A stretch of 64,000 nt of DNA, taken from the NCBI GenBank assembly GCA_001557505.1, contig LSAX01000006.1:2852001-2916000 (forward strand). Reading direction: 5' to 3'. Of this stretch, positions 45,935 to 58,215 are shown in pieces. A program made the position numbers and the translations under genes. This DNA comes from Reticulascus tulasneorum. Taxonomy: Eukaryota; Ascomycota; Sordariomycetes; Glomerellales; Reticulascaceae. The notes under the pieces are model-generated. The model searched no databases. It was not told the DNA's origin and saw nothing but the letters and a program-made list of their open reading frames with translations. Each line of letters opens with the position of its first letter. Position 1 is the first letter of the stretch.

Positions 45935-46392
45935 CTAAATGATACAAAAGTCGCACGGAAGTGGGCAGGGGATACAGAAACAGAACCGGCCAGGGCACAT
46001 TCCGCCGCGTTCACCACCACGCAACCCAACAACCGTATCTTGTGATTCATTGTGTGGCTGCTGAGGATCTGTGATGAGAGCGTTAATATCTTGACAGAAG
46101 GAAGACGAATTCAAAGGCAGGTCATACTCATGGGCTGAAAAGCCTTTGGTGGGGTGTTCTGCATGGGGATTGACGGCTGGGCGTTATTTGCCGTTGCCTG
46201 GCTCTCCAGAACTTGCGGTGATGATGGCGACATTCTTTGAAAAAGAGTGTGATTATCGTGTGGGCTGTGGAGTAGGTGTACGGTAGAGTCGGTTTTCGCT
46301 TGGGAAGGTTTGATCTTGGCAAACGTGTTGACGATCGGAGCGTCGAGAAATCCAAGACGAACCGGCGGTGTGGGCTGCGTCATGTATGACAT
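45935..46392 (-). CDS. Small protein with cysteine-rich C-terminal tail
   Basis: Exons 46392-46128 and 46068-45935, 132 residues. The intron has GTATGA...TCACAG with a TTAACG branch-like site and joins codons in phase 1. Residues 1-90 are Pro/Ser/Thr-rich and probably disordered. Exon 2 ends in LRGGERGG followed by a tail with six cysteines in about 20 residues (CPGRFCFCIPCPLPC, then DFC). I recall similar RGG...CPGRFCFCIPCP tails ending small fungal proteins of unknown function. The tail may be palmitoylated and membrane attached, or bind metal (both inference). The second exon alone is under 50 codons, so simple ORF scans miss it. No signal peptide. Confidence 0.7.
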
Positions 46393-47154
46393 CAGCGCGC
46401 CTTCATGGTAGCGTTACGTAATCAACATCCCGTTTATTTGGGGTTACTTGGTACTTGGCCCGTGCTGTCTCCACACATAGTCCAACGTCAATTCGGGTGC
46501 GCATTAACACTGAACGCGATACTCCCTACTCCCCCCCCCCCAGACACTCGTGACCAGAAGCTTTGTAGAGTTTATGTCTTTGCTGTTTTGATTGTCTTGT
46601 CTAGCTACGTATATCTAATACATTATTGTCGCGCCCACCACCGAGCCCAGCGACAACCTCCCAAACCATGCCGTTTTCTTGACTTTTCTAGAAGAACTAG
46701 CACTTCCCTCCTCTAATCTCTCTGTTTACCCCTTCCCCGGCCACATGCACCAACATCTAGAAGTCACTCAGATTGTAAATGCTAAATGTGCCAACAAGAT
46801 AGTCACAGCTGCCGAGACTCGCACGTGGGGCGGGGCAGAATGGGCAGTAGAGCCGGCGAAAGCCTTTTCCTCATTACCTGACACTATTGATAGTGTAGGA
46901 GAGCGGCCACAGCGACCGCTAGCACAGTTCCCCGACACCAGGCTCAAAGACATGGATACGCAGCTCTTTGCCGTAAAGCCGTGGAAAGCACCGGGAGAGG
47001 GTGGCTTCACGACTACATCCATGCTTCGCGCTGGCCAGGGAGTATCTACTCACGACTAGCTAGAAAGACAACAAAACTATAAATGGACCGGTGTATGCTC
47101 TTAATCAGCCACCCTCTTACACGACTAATCATCCGAAGGCTCGTAAGGCTTGTA
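46393..47154. other. Intergenic region with C11 run
   Basis: A C11 run at 46531-46541 lies in the promoter side of the cysteine-tail gene. An open frame at 46679-47059 on the plus strand has no recognisable feature. Confidence 0.4.
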
Positions 47155-49216
47155 TCATACTAGGATGATGTTCGAAAGTTCGCTGCCATTCTCTGGCCAA
47201 AGCTCCCCCTTCATTGCACCAGAGACAAAGGCTGGAGATAACAGTCTATACATGGCCTGACCCGTGTCTTCGTCAGTGCCGGTTTGACGAAGCGCGAAAG
47301 GTATATTAGAACCCGCTAGAAGAAATATTTCGTCGCCTGGCGCCAGGCTACGGTAAACGGTTGCAAAACGCAAATTGTCCAGGACGATCAAGTGGTAAGG
47401 CATTCCCTCGGCCACGGAGTGCTGTTTGGACCAGAACCGCGAGGCCAAGTGTTTGGAAGAGCGTTTCAGACCGACTCGTAGTAGCCGAAGTAAAACATCT
47501 TCGGTGGAGCTGAGATCGTCTTGGGCAGGTTTACCGGCTGCCTTTTCAAGGTCGATGGTCGAAACCTGCCTACAGTCCGGAAATAGCATTGCGTCAAACC
47601 AAAACAGACAGTCTTTATCGTCCATCGGATAATGGCCCGGAAAGATGATGGCTTTCATGGCTGAACGAACAAAAGCGTCCCGGGATTCGTAGGCTCCCTC
47701 CCAGCTCATAGCGTTGATCATCCGAACCCATTTTTTGCAAGATGGTAAGATTTCTTCCATCACCTCTACCTGTCGTTGACCTCTGTATGGCTTCACTGAA
47801 ACCATAGCCCAGCTCGACTCCACCGTCGCTACCCTCTTTGCGGCTACCGTCAGGCGACCCATCACACGTGGAAGTAATTGAATTGGTTCCTGGCGGCGAG
47901 AAGCTGTGAAATATGCTGGTTCGCCCAAGTGGAACATCTTCAAGAGACTGTTCATGATACGGTCCTCGCCTGTATTCAACTGGGGTGGTGTCAACCAATC
48001 CGGAACCCAGGACGGTAGGATGCTGTTCTCATCAGGCGGCAAGGTTAGTGCAAGCAGAGCAAGGTTCTTCCTACTGAAGATATATCCCACAGCGAACTCC
48101 TCCATGACCTGCTGTACAGGCTTCTTGTAGTCAGGCGTTGGAAGAGGGATGCCTAACAGTGTGAATATAGAGTGCATGGAATAGATCTTGTCCTCGGGTC
48201 GTGATGCTAGTAGATGCCGTACTAGTCTAAGAAAGACCAGCTCCCACTGCGTCAGCTTTCCCGTTAAGCTCATTGCCCTGCTATCTGATAGCCCAGAGGT
48301 TGTCTTTGAGATATCGACATGATACCCAAAGAGCTCCCCTGCTGCTACGCGGCCTTCTATCATAAGGTAGTCGTCCTCATCAGGCTCTAATAGGAGTTCG
48401 GGAAATCCCCTAGAAGTAAAGACTTTCCAGGGAACACTCGATTGCTCGTATAGCACCATGCAGTTTCGGGATGCAGCAGCTTCCTGGACAGTCCATGCTC
48501 GAAGGAACCAAGGGGAGTGCAGTAAATCGAGAAATGCCGAGTGATACGATTCTTGAGCTTTTTCGCCAGATAATCCTGATGAGAATGTTAGTCGATGTGG
48601 TGAACATTTTAGCTCAGGGGGACTTACCATAGGTAGCCAACACGGATATTAAACCCCCAAAACTTACTACTCCACTTAGTGCGCTCCCAATCCGAGAAAA
48701 TCGCATGTCGAGGAGGCGATCTTCCAGCATGGAGACACGCCCAAAATATTGCAGGTACCTGAAGACCATCCGCATTCTTGGATCACGATGCCCCAGCCAG
48801 ACCAGAACCTGTCGTGCCTGGTGATATATCTGACCCATACGTTGAATCTGTACCACCCGCTCCTCGCCGCCGTCGACCGACTGATCAAGACAGATGCTGT
48901 CCACCCAAAGCGATCGGACCTTATCTTTGTGGCGTAGATGCAGCAGGACATCACGACAGTTGGGTGTTACTAATATGACCCTTCCCTCGCAGTAGATGGG
49001 ACAGGAGGCATCAAGGTCTCCCCATACATAAGACACTGCATCGTATTTGTCCCGGGCAGCTTCTAGTTCCATCTGCCTGATATTGATTTGGAGCTGAGCG
49101 TTGTTTTTGCGGCTAGGGAGCAATTCGAACACACGAATAGAAGTCTCCGAGGCGAGCCGTTGGTGCTTGAAGAGGCTGGCAACCCCACCAGGGTGCAGGG
49201 GTGTTGATTCCGCCAT
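47155..49216 (-). CDS. Second HET-domain protein
   Basis: Exons 49216-48628 and 48575-47155, 669 residues. The intron (GTAAGT, a GACTAAC branch site, ATCAG) joins ATYG to LSGEKAQE. I chose the ATG at 49216 (MAESTPL); the frame stays open upstream to about 49282 only through a non-ATG codon. HET blocks: YDAVSYVWGD (58-67), LWVDSICLDQ (103-112), RMGQIYHQARQVLVWLG (about 125-142), and RAWTVQEAAAS after the intron. The C-terminus ends in a typical conserved region (PGDEIFLLAGSNIPFALR). It shares the fold and likely role with the HET gene at 43364 but the two differ widely in sequence and intron content, so they are not a recent duplication. Confidence 0.9.
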
Positions 49217-49931
49217 GGCGCTGCTGCCATCTATTGCGTCTAAACTTGCTCCTCGGCGGCCTGAGATCGTCTTTTGTAGCACCTAGTAGTAAGGTGAAAG
49301 AGTTATTTCACTTCTTGGTGAAGCGAGAAAGGAATTGAAGTCCCACTGTGCCTTATGAACAACAGCCAAGCAGCCTCAGCCACACCTCTGTGCGTCGTCT
49401 GACGTTTAGAGTCCATTCGAAGGATTTCTATCACGTGACTGAATTTGGGTGACAGAACCGTGTCCCGTTCTGGGTCGCCTCGACGTCTAAGTTCGCGGAA
49501 TACGCATCATACAACCGTTTCGATAGCTCAGAGTCCGCCCTCTCCAATAAGTATGACTGCATTTGATTGCTTGCTTATTGAATATTGAGAATACTCGGCT
49601 GTGGGCTTAATCCATGCGACGCTCCGGATGATGCCGGTTGGAGCTCGACAAGCCATCAGATCATATGGCTAGGCTCTATGTGAAGCCGAACAAGGATCTT
49701 ATTTTGTTTAGCCATAATCCGGTACTGTCCACTCAAGGATCTGGTACAGAAGATGAGTCTTGATCTAGTACGCAGACTTATAAAGTTTGGGAGCTGCAGG
49801 ATGCCTTATAGGATCCCAGCTTTCATCCTATGACCCTCTCAAACCCTTGTGTCTCTCATTGACTCCCATGGAACTGCAATGTGACTACCTTGAAATAACC
49901 CTGACTCGGCTTCGGCCAATTCTCACAACGC
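49217..49931. other. Intergenic, promoter of the second HET gene
   Basis: 715 bases between two minus-strand genes; no supported gene. Confidence 0.45.
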
Positions 49932-52093
49932 CTAATACGTGCCTGAACGTTTTAAAGTTTGTTCCTCCTCCTCCTTCTTGCCACGGTTGCGATTCTCGGC
50001 AGTTGAAATGAGTTTCTTCATTTGCAACTCCTTAAACTGCTCGATTAGCTGATGCAAGTCATTTTCCAGCCAGCTGTTGACAGTAATATTGACGCTGAGG
50101 AGATTGTCGCGCGTGTCGTAAATATGTTTGCACCAGAAAGCATGCAGCATGCCATTTTGGTCGTATGGCATGCAGCCACTGAACCTCTGCCAGATCTTGA
50201 TGGCGTTTACGGCGATATCTGGTGTAACTTCATACCACTCCCTGTGTTTTGTTTTACAATCTGGCCGCTTGCAACTGTCCACGCGTCGGTGATGCATATG
50301 CAACGACAGTTGGATAAGCCTTTCCGCCAAGCCCACTGCGCACGGCATGTAGGCCATGACCTCAATGGTTAAGTCATACCAGCAATCTCTTTTCCATTCC
50401 TTCATTCTATTGTTCCACTTGCAACGGAACTTGCCTGTTGTTCGTTAGCGGTTTCAAACTTAGTCCACTAGGCCGCTGCGAAGATTTCTGTGGCGTTGTT
50501 CCTTTGTCGCGCCTTTCCATAGTCTTGTCCTTGACGTAGCCAATTTTGAGATGTCCTGGCGCACTGCTTTCACTAAAGCAGTAGACATATCCACCGGTAT
50601 GTGAACTGGTTGTCAACGGATCCCGCATTCTGTCGACAATGCTGAGTGTAGGTCGTTCCTCCGTGTTGTGCCGCACCCACGGGCCGAATATCATGGAACC
50701 TTGGAAATATCACAACTGGACACTCATGGGGGTGAGGGTTTAACCTATCTCACCTCTGTGTTCATCCAGATCCTCTCGCCTATCATGGGACTGTGTCCTC
50801 GGACTCTCTTTGGTGTTCGTGACCCGTGGTATCCAGTGTCTTCGTGTATCAGATGGTGGTGCTTCTTGGTCATCCAGGAGGGCAGGCTTCTGCCACAGCC
50901 ATAATTCATTTACATTTGAGGAGCCCCGATTTTCCTTGGTGGTGGTAACTTGGCCTTCATCTGCAGACTGCCCATTCTTTCCAAATGACGAAGTGTTAGC
51001 CTGCACTGCAACTGCTGCCCCTGTCTTGACATCAGCCGTTGGCAAAGTAGCCAATGAGCCACCGATGACAGCATTTAGGTTGTCTCGAAACGCTGTGGAC
51101 TTTCCTGAAACAATCCGGATTTGCGTCAGAGGACTCTCTTGATGTTTCTGGGATGTTTCTTCGGTATCTGAGTCGTCAGTATCAGAGAATACGGTCAAAG
51201 GCGTCGCTGTATTCGAGTCGCTGGGCGACCAATCGAAAGTCGATGCCGGTTCGGGCGAAGACACTGAGTCGGGTGAGTGTCCTTCTCCAAAGATATCTTC
51301 AGGAGGGGATAGATATGTCAGAGGTAGGCTCTGCTTCGTCTGTGTGTGGTCTCCAGGATACCGGACCCCAGAGTAGACGATTTTGGCCGAACTGCGAGTG
51401 TCTTTGTCCTTTCTTCTTGTCTTTGTGGCCTGGGTCGACGGGGAGGAGGAGTATGAGGATGAGGATCTTCCGAAGAATTTCTACTGTATGTATTGAGGGT
51501 GTCCTTGCTCATCGTAGCACCGAGTGCCGCCACTGGATCCACTTCGGAATGAAGCCAAGATTTGTCTCCATCCCCACCCCATGTCCGGAATTCGATTTGA
51601 TGCGCTCTTGTGCTGATTACATTAGCGAGTTTCCAATCGAAGGAAGGGCGGCAGAACTAACCGTATCAGTACTCTCATTTTTGCTGTCCAGTTCCAACGC
51701 CTTAGTTTTAGTAGTGGTGGTGGTTGCATCTGAAAGATGCGTGCGTAGCCTGTTTTCAAAAAGCTTTTCGAGATAGGCTTCCTGGCTATCATAACTTCGT
51801 CCGTCTTTGATGAACTCTTTCACATGAGCGCCAGGCTTGCAAATTGTTTCGCATGCAAGCTCGCTGAGGAATGGTTCAATCTCGGAATTCCACTCGCTCG
51901 ATGTTTTGCTGATAACTCCAAGCAATTTGTCTAGGAGGCTGCTAATTCTTTCCCTCTTCTTCAGTCCAAGTTGTCTCGAGCAGCGGCCTGACCCCGACCG
52001 TGCACTGGGTGCATACGCGAGACACACTCCAGGACCCATAGAAATACCGAGAATTGGTCCCAGAGATCCAGGAGAGTGGATGCGGCTCGACAT
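49932..52093 (-). CDS. T5orf172 (GIY-YIG-like) domain protein
   Basis: Model exons 52093-51662, 51612-51485, 51391-50754, 50699 onward, and about 50434-49932. The first three introns have GTTAGT, GTAGAA and GTGAGA donors and keep frame. The fourth junction is unresolved: the frame changes between the two halves of the domain, and the only phase-compatible donors near 50475-50465 give introns under 40 bases. The domain reads GGYVYCFSE...HLKIGYVKDK, then RMKEWKRDCWYDL and a C...C-x4-H-x-EWYEV block. This matches the T5orf172 family (S. pombe Mug113-like, related to GIY-YIG nucleases). N-terminal 400 residues are low-complexity except for a cysteine-containing start. DNA binding is inferred. A frameshift at the junction is an alternative. 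Confidence 0.6.
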
Positions 52094-52865
52094 GTTGCAG
52101 TCTTGAGTTGGGAGGGCGTTCGTCGTGGGACCTATTGACAGTTTAAATGTGAGAAACGATCGATTTCACGAGAGACCGATTATAGTCTGCTATCGGGGGG
52201 GGAGGACTTTGTAACCCAGTTGAGACAGCCTGAATGCTGTTGGTTCAAGGTTACATCTGCATGCGTTTGTGAGGCAAGGGGTGCAGGGCGATATTGCCCG
52301 GCATCAATGATAAGCTCCATCATCCAATCACATGAGCTACATTTTGATCAGAAACCCAGTTCCATCAATCGCGGTCCAAACGAATACATGGATCAGCCCC
52401 AGCCCCCTGATATCCGCAGAACACGAGATCAGGCTTGTCGGTCGCTGACACTACTCGTCAAAAGGGTAGGGTTGGAGCAGGCGTGGGGGGTTGCTGAATC
52501 GGGGTTAGAGTCATGCTTCAGCACCTCATGGTATCGGCCAGAGTACATATGCCTTTCAACTAAATGTCTAGAATTGAAGGAGTCGGTCAGTACCTCCGCA
52601 GGCTCTTATAGTAATAAACCGTCCAAGGCCGCTTGCAGTTGCACGGACGACTCAGCTTAAGGCATCTTCACCCGGCGTCTGAACTAACTGGGTTAGAGAT
52701 TGGCATGTTTCATGCGATTGACGAGGTTGTATCAGTTAGCTAAATCTGAGCTGAGAGCCTATTCGCTGGTATAGTAATTGTATCGCACAACGCATGGCTT
52801 ACGAAAATGGAATAATATTCATACGAAACATTGAATAATAGTAGCCTTGACGACGTGAACGTATT
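52094..52865. other. Convergent-side intergenic region
   Basis: 772 bases between the promoter of the T5orf172 gene and the end of the MFS carrier gene. A G9 run near 52194-52202. No gene supported. Confidence 0.45.
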
Positions 52866-54418
52866 TCACTCCTGGTGCAAGCCCGAGTTGTCCACCTTCT
52901 TTGGATCTGGTACAAGCAACCAGCTGATGGCGGTGGCGACTAATAGCCCAACTAGTACCGGTTGCAAGATCGATACTCCTGCATACGATGCAATCACGCC
53001 TGTGATAATGGGGAACAGGGAGCCTCCTAGCTGAGCGAAGACAAAGACGAAACTTAGAGCAGTAGAATGAATCTCAGGAGAGAATAGTTTCGAGCCAAGT
53101 GAGACACCCTGTTTGGAACTCTTAGATTATTTTACCGATTGGAGTAGCATGACTCACAGATGCAAATAATGGGCCAGAGAAGAAGCCGAACAGACTGATT
53201 GCAACTGACGCAGCAATAATATTAGGGACTCTGTTCAGAGTTAGCACAATCACGGCCGGCCGAGGAGAGAGTGTGCGGCTTACAGCCAAAACAGAAGCTG
53301 CAAACCGACGCATAGCAGGCAATAAATAAAGATCATGCGACGAACGCCCAACCGATGCGTCGGTTCCGGTAAGAGAAGTCTACCCAGCATGCAACCACCG
53401 CTGAAACCTGCGGGGACGTAGCCCATCGTCGAGAGCTTCCCGTTGCGGACAACAACAAGATATTCGACGACCCACCCACTTGCAGTAATTGCAACACCGA
53501 GATAAAAGAAGAAGAAGAGACTCAAAAGCCATACGCTGGGCGTTCTGAGGGTTTGTCTGATCAATCTGAGCGCGCTTTTATTCCTTGATTCTTGTTCGAG
53601 TGCAGACGATATCGGAATGGGAACTTCCATCTCGCCAGCACTTTTCCTGCCCAGAAAGCCGATACTGTCTCGAAAAGCCACGAGAACCAGAGCCAGGTTG
53701 AGGACTCCAAGTCCCAGAGGAAATGTATAGAAGAGGTTCCATTTTGATGGCGTGGTACCCGACGCGATCGGTGTAGCAACAAATGGTCCCACGAGACACC
53801 CAGCCGTGTACATGGCATGAATAAAGCCAAGCCATCGATGTGCTCCTTTTACGGTAGCGACGAATGTATTGGCATATGTGTCCTGATATGCCTGCCCGAT
53901 GCTGATGAGCCCAAACGTGAAGGCAAAGAGCCCGAACGGTGGAGCCCACACTCGTAATACATGAGCCAGGATTTGTAGAGCAGCTCCAACTGCGAGTCTG
54001 ACACCAAGGTTTAGATACTGGCACAGATGTGTGTTTGAAAATGCAGCGAATGCCCAACCAAGGAAGTTCGCTCCATACCTAGCCACCCCAGGGGGGGATG
54101 TCAGCCAACCCTAACTATCGAAGATTGGATCTGGATCACCGAGGCCTGAGGAACGTACACTATTGAGACGATAGAAGTATCTATGTGGTAGTGTCGAAGG
54201 AAATAAGGAAGCAATGCGCCCATGCTGCCATCGTTCACTCCACACACAAAAAATGCAAAACCGGCGCTGATTAGCTTTAAATAGGTTGTTTTGTCCAGAC
54301 TGTCCTTGCTTGTTGATTCAGGGGCCGCAGAAGTGATGACCTCATCGTTTGGCTTTTTCGTAGGTTCGCTCAGCTCGATTACCTCGGCGGGCTCGGCGAG
54401 CGTCGTCGTAGTTGCCAT
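52866..54418 (-). CDS. MFS transporter, Bsc6-like
   Basis: Four exons: 54418-54159, 54078-53284, 53230-53158 and 53108-52866, 456 residues. All donors are GTRNGY-like (GTACGT, GTAAGC, GTGAGT). After a charged 55-residue N-terminal tail there are about 12 membrane helices. Typical text includes GVNDGSMGALLPYFLRHYH, SIVYGANFLGWAFAA, KGAHRWLGFIHAMYTAGCLVGPF and the C-terminal VSLGSKLFSPE. This pattern matches fungal MFS proteins annotated after yeast Bsc6 (bypass of stop codon 6), a name from a screen rather than a function. The substrate is unknown. It could be a nutrient-sensing or export carrier (inference). No motif is broken. Confidence 0.85.
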
Positions 54419-55377
54419 CGAGAATGAAAGGAGGTTACAGTCAACTCGGATTGTGGAAATTTCGTGTTGGTCATAGGCTTGCTAGAAAGAATATTGTCAA
54501 TGACTTTCAGGTCTTTGACGTAAGTTCGCACATTGATGAGTGTGAAGCCAGAACAATGTAAAAAACGTACTGTCTTCTAGTCTGTTGAGAATGTGAGAGA
54601 CCACAGGAGAGACGTGGCGACAGAAGATCTCTTGAGAGCATTAGACAGCGAAAAGCCAAGGACTACTGTGTCGGTATTGTGAGTTTATATATGGCATATG
54701 CCTACGTACTCATGGCAAAGAGCTTTGAACCCGCTTGCATCCTCCTCCAATAACCAAAAGAACACAGCGCGGGGAACGACGAGGAACATGTCCGGCGGGG
54801 GCGCACACCGACGATCTCGGATGAACCTCGGGCGGCTCCAGCGGGCTCTCGTTCCGCCACTGATCGGCTTAGTTTGCTAAACTTCGGGAAATAATGCATT
54901 GCACCCTCCCTTCACGCAGCACATCGCCTCATCCCATCGAGAGGCTTGAGGGAGGAATATTATGATTTCATTTATGAGTCATTTGAAGTCGGTGGACGTG
55001 CTTGCCCGTTATATTGATACGCTGTTCTAGATAGCAGCATGTAGGAACAGGGAGGGTTGGCCGTTCTGATGCACGCCATGTACCAGTTTGTCACCAAACT
55101 CCTCAACACCTACAAGTCGCCGTTCGGCGCTCTATGCATCCACTGGTGCACTCCCCACAGTCATTAAAACAAGACAATAAGCGGTGCAGAGACAAGTTAT
55201 GCGTGAAGAAAGTAGATGCTACATTGTACATAGCATTGCATGCCTCCACTTCCGAAGTAATCGAGCTCGTATGGCCTTGATTTGAGTGCTCACTTTACCA
55301 ACTTGCCGCTAAAATCTGTCTTGGCTGAGAATTAGATATTAAACAATAACTGGTCAATGTCCGCCTGACACTAGAGT
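54419..55377. other. Intergenic region
   Basis: 959 bases without a supported gene; the left part is the promoter of the MFS gene. Confidence 0.45.
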
Positions 55378-56663
55378 CTAGGTGAACTGCGCGTTCACGC
55401 AGGGCTGGCCCGCCGGACAAGCCGCATACAGACTCAACCATCCGCCACCACCACAAATCTGGGACGTGTTGCCATTGCAAGTCTGCGAGCAGCCGGCCAG
55501 ACTTGCACGTGTTGTGCCTGGCTGTCGAGTAGGCGCGTACGAGTTGCCGCACCAGCACTCCCGACGATACTCTGTTCCAGCAAAAGCGTAGCCGCGCGAC
55601 TTGCAGTACGCCGTGCAAACCTGGTTCGTCATGGTGTCGGAACCGTAGAGCACCTGCAGGGTGCGGAAGGAACCATCAGGCGGGCGAACGGTGCGCTCTT
55701 CCGGGGCACAGCCTATGAAGCGGAAGCCGAAGGCTGTCATATCGGTGTAAGGGAGTGGGGAAGGGGAGGTGGTGGAAGATGAAACGCTGGTGGACGAGGT
55801 TCTGGTGGACGAAGAAGTGCTGACAATGCTGCTGGTGCTCGTTGTACTACTGGTACTAGGGGTGGCAGATGAAGTGGTGCTGCTCCTGGTGCTACTCGTA
55901 CTGCTCCTGGTAGTTGATGTGGTGAGGGTAGTGGACGGGGGCGTAACACCGGTACGCACAACCACCAGCGTCACCTTGATGCAGGTCCTGTTTGGGTCGA
56001 CCTCTATATGGACTCATCAGCAACAACAAACCTCGAAGATTTCGTACCAAAGGAAAACAGCCGACTTACTCGTATTGCCCGGAGGATAGTACCGAAACTC
56101 ATGGCTCCCGTCATATGCCGGCCGCACGCAGATCCAGCCGCCAGGTGGATCATTTTGCTTCCCCACAAACCTCAACTCGACCTGCAGCTCATCCGTGTCA
56201 GGGTTGCAAGCATAGGTCGGCGCAAAGAGGGCCCGAGGATCACCACGCTCCGTTGTAAACATCTTGGTTGTGCTGTCGATGGTCGAGAACTAAAAATTTC
56301 ATCCAGTCAACACTTGACTCCGCCCCCGATTCCGATCTCACCACCTCCCATCGCTGGATTAAATAAGCGTAAAAGACGTACCTCGCCACCAATGACGGCG
56401 TGGAGAGCACCGCGATGGATTGCGCCCTGGGTCAGGACAAGGTTGAAAGTCGGAACACCGACCGGGCCGATGAATAGATGCTGATCACCGCCGCCCGCTG
56501 CTAGCAGGTTCATGTACTTGTTGTGGACTTGTGGTTGCGAGGCATTTTGTACCTGCACCCTGAAAGGCTCCGTAATCGTGTTGGAAGGGGGAGTGTCGGG
56601 GAGTGTGCATGCCGATGCAAGCGCTGCCCAGGCGACCAGAGTCGCAGTCAGTTTACAATGCAT
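55378..56663 (-). CDS. Secreted WSC-domain protein with Ser/Thr-rich linker
   Basis: Exons 56663-56382, 56289-56070 and 56003-55378, 375 residues. Signal peptide about 1-19 (LVAWAALASA). An N-terminal beta-rich domain (to about 175) contains a conserved Cys pair and PPGGWICVRPAYDG text. Then comes a linker of about 65 residues that is almost only Ser, Thr, Pro and Arg. A C-terminal WSC domain (about 250-345) follows: FIGCAPEE, GSDTMTNQVCTAYCKSRGYAFAGTEY, RECWCGNSY, then GNTSQICGG. WSC domains bind glycans and, in yeast Wsc proteins, act as wall-stress sensors. Here no membrane helix follows the domain, so it is a soluble secreted or wall-bound protein rather than a sensor. Introns have GTACGT/TTTTAG and GTAAGT/ATAG ends. 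Confidence 0.85.
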
Positions 56664-58215
56664 CTTGACAGAAGCGACAGGAAACCGTTATGTCGAACTG
56701 CAAGGCCTGGCCATGCCGAGTCATGGTGTGGTTGCGGACAAGAGCAGTTATTATAACCCCTGGTATTTACTGTCTTTCTGCCTTTTCGTTGCGTTGGCCA
56801 TGACCAAACGCCATGGCGTGCGGAGCTGAAATTTACTTGCGCCAGTGCTTTTGTTCAAATTCCCGAGCGGGTTAGCCCAAGCCAATTGGCAACCCTCCTG
56901 ACATGGACAGCCGCATCCAATGCCAATATTTCAACTGCGCCTAACGGTTGTCATTCAGCTTGGTCGTTCACGGCCGCTTGGCGCGAGCGCCACGGTCAGC
57001 ACAAATCTCACCGCTGTCAGTTTCCCACGCCGAGTTGCATGGCTATGGGATCGCAGAAGGATTGAAAACCCAGAACACTATCCACTGCTCCAATTGCATA
57101 TTTGGTATCAAGATCCACGGTGTTGGAGTACAACAAATAACCACTTCCGGCCTAGGTCATTCTGGTCTCAGCACTAATGACGTTTTGTGTGGCTGATTTG
57201 GAGTAGACGCTAGACAAGCACACAGACGCACATTACAGGCTCGAGGCCTAGATTGTACGTAAGTTCCTGAGCGCCAAGCCACCTGCATTAGCTGTTCACA
57301 GGAATCGATTGGTCCTACGAAGCTCACTGAAAAGCCGGATGATCTGGAGACCAGAGGAGAGGACAGGCGAGCCAACCTCTTCAATTCACGCTGCGGCAAA
57401 GGCTGAGCACTTCCAGGCATCGATGAGCTGTCCTGCAGGACAGTGCATGAGCATGGTCTGCATCCCGAACTCCAGGCTGGACAACATGCAAGATCCACAC
57501 CTGGACCATGTACTCGTATATCCGACCTCGTATTTATGTCGTGCCCCGCCAAAGTACAATTTACGCAACGCAACATCATCGAGAACATAAGAGTGTCAGC
57601 CGTTCATGCAGGAGTACCCAATTGACAAAAGATCAATCCTCAGATCTTCAGGACAGATATTACCTAGGAAACGCCAGGACAAGATTCATTTTATTTTTGG
57701 GGCGGGGAGAGAAGGTGACTTCCCCCCTCCACTACGCATCCTGCATCATGCATCAAGAAAAATATCAAAAATAAAAACGAAACATGCAACACCAAGTATT
57801 CACTAGTCGTCACCGACCTAATTACTAATTTGGCTCTTACGGGTTTATATATGGGAGAGCGGACGGGATCCCTAGTATTCCAGTAGATGTGGTCGCATGT
57901 ATCAATCAGTGGCTTGTTTTGATAATTATACCAATGATGAACCCGCGTCCAAAATCCCCCCCTCCCCCTTTTGTTACTACGAGTTTGTTATAAAACCGTG
58001 CTACTCAAATGCAGCACATAGCCATGTGTGCGTGAAGCGATAGATACAATCCGAAGTCCTCTGACTTGATCTATGTCACCAAGACTGAGACCATATGGCC
58101 ATTCTGTAGAATGCCCGAGTGGTGCAGAAAATGTCGCTAATTAAAATGCTGCGGTGGTCGGCTTTGCACAAGTCAACACCACATCTGACTATCCATCATA
58201 AGATATATTCATCTT
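56664..58215. other. Long intergenic region
   Basis: 1.55 kb between minus-strand genes. Open frames on both strands near 57157-57600 show no domain and are mutually overlapping. No gene supported. Confidence 0.45.

Noticed and set aside
46679..47059. 126-codon plus-strand frame
   Set aside because: Starts from a non-ATG codon and has no domain or signal.
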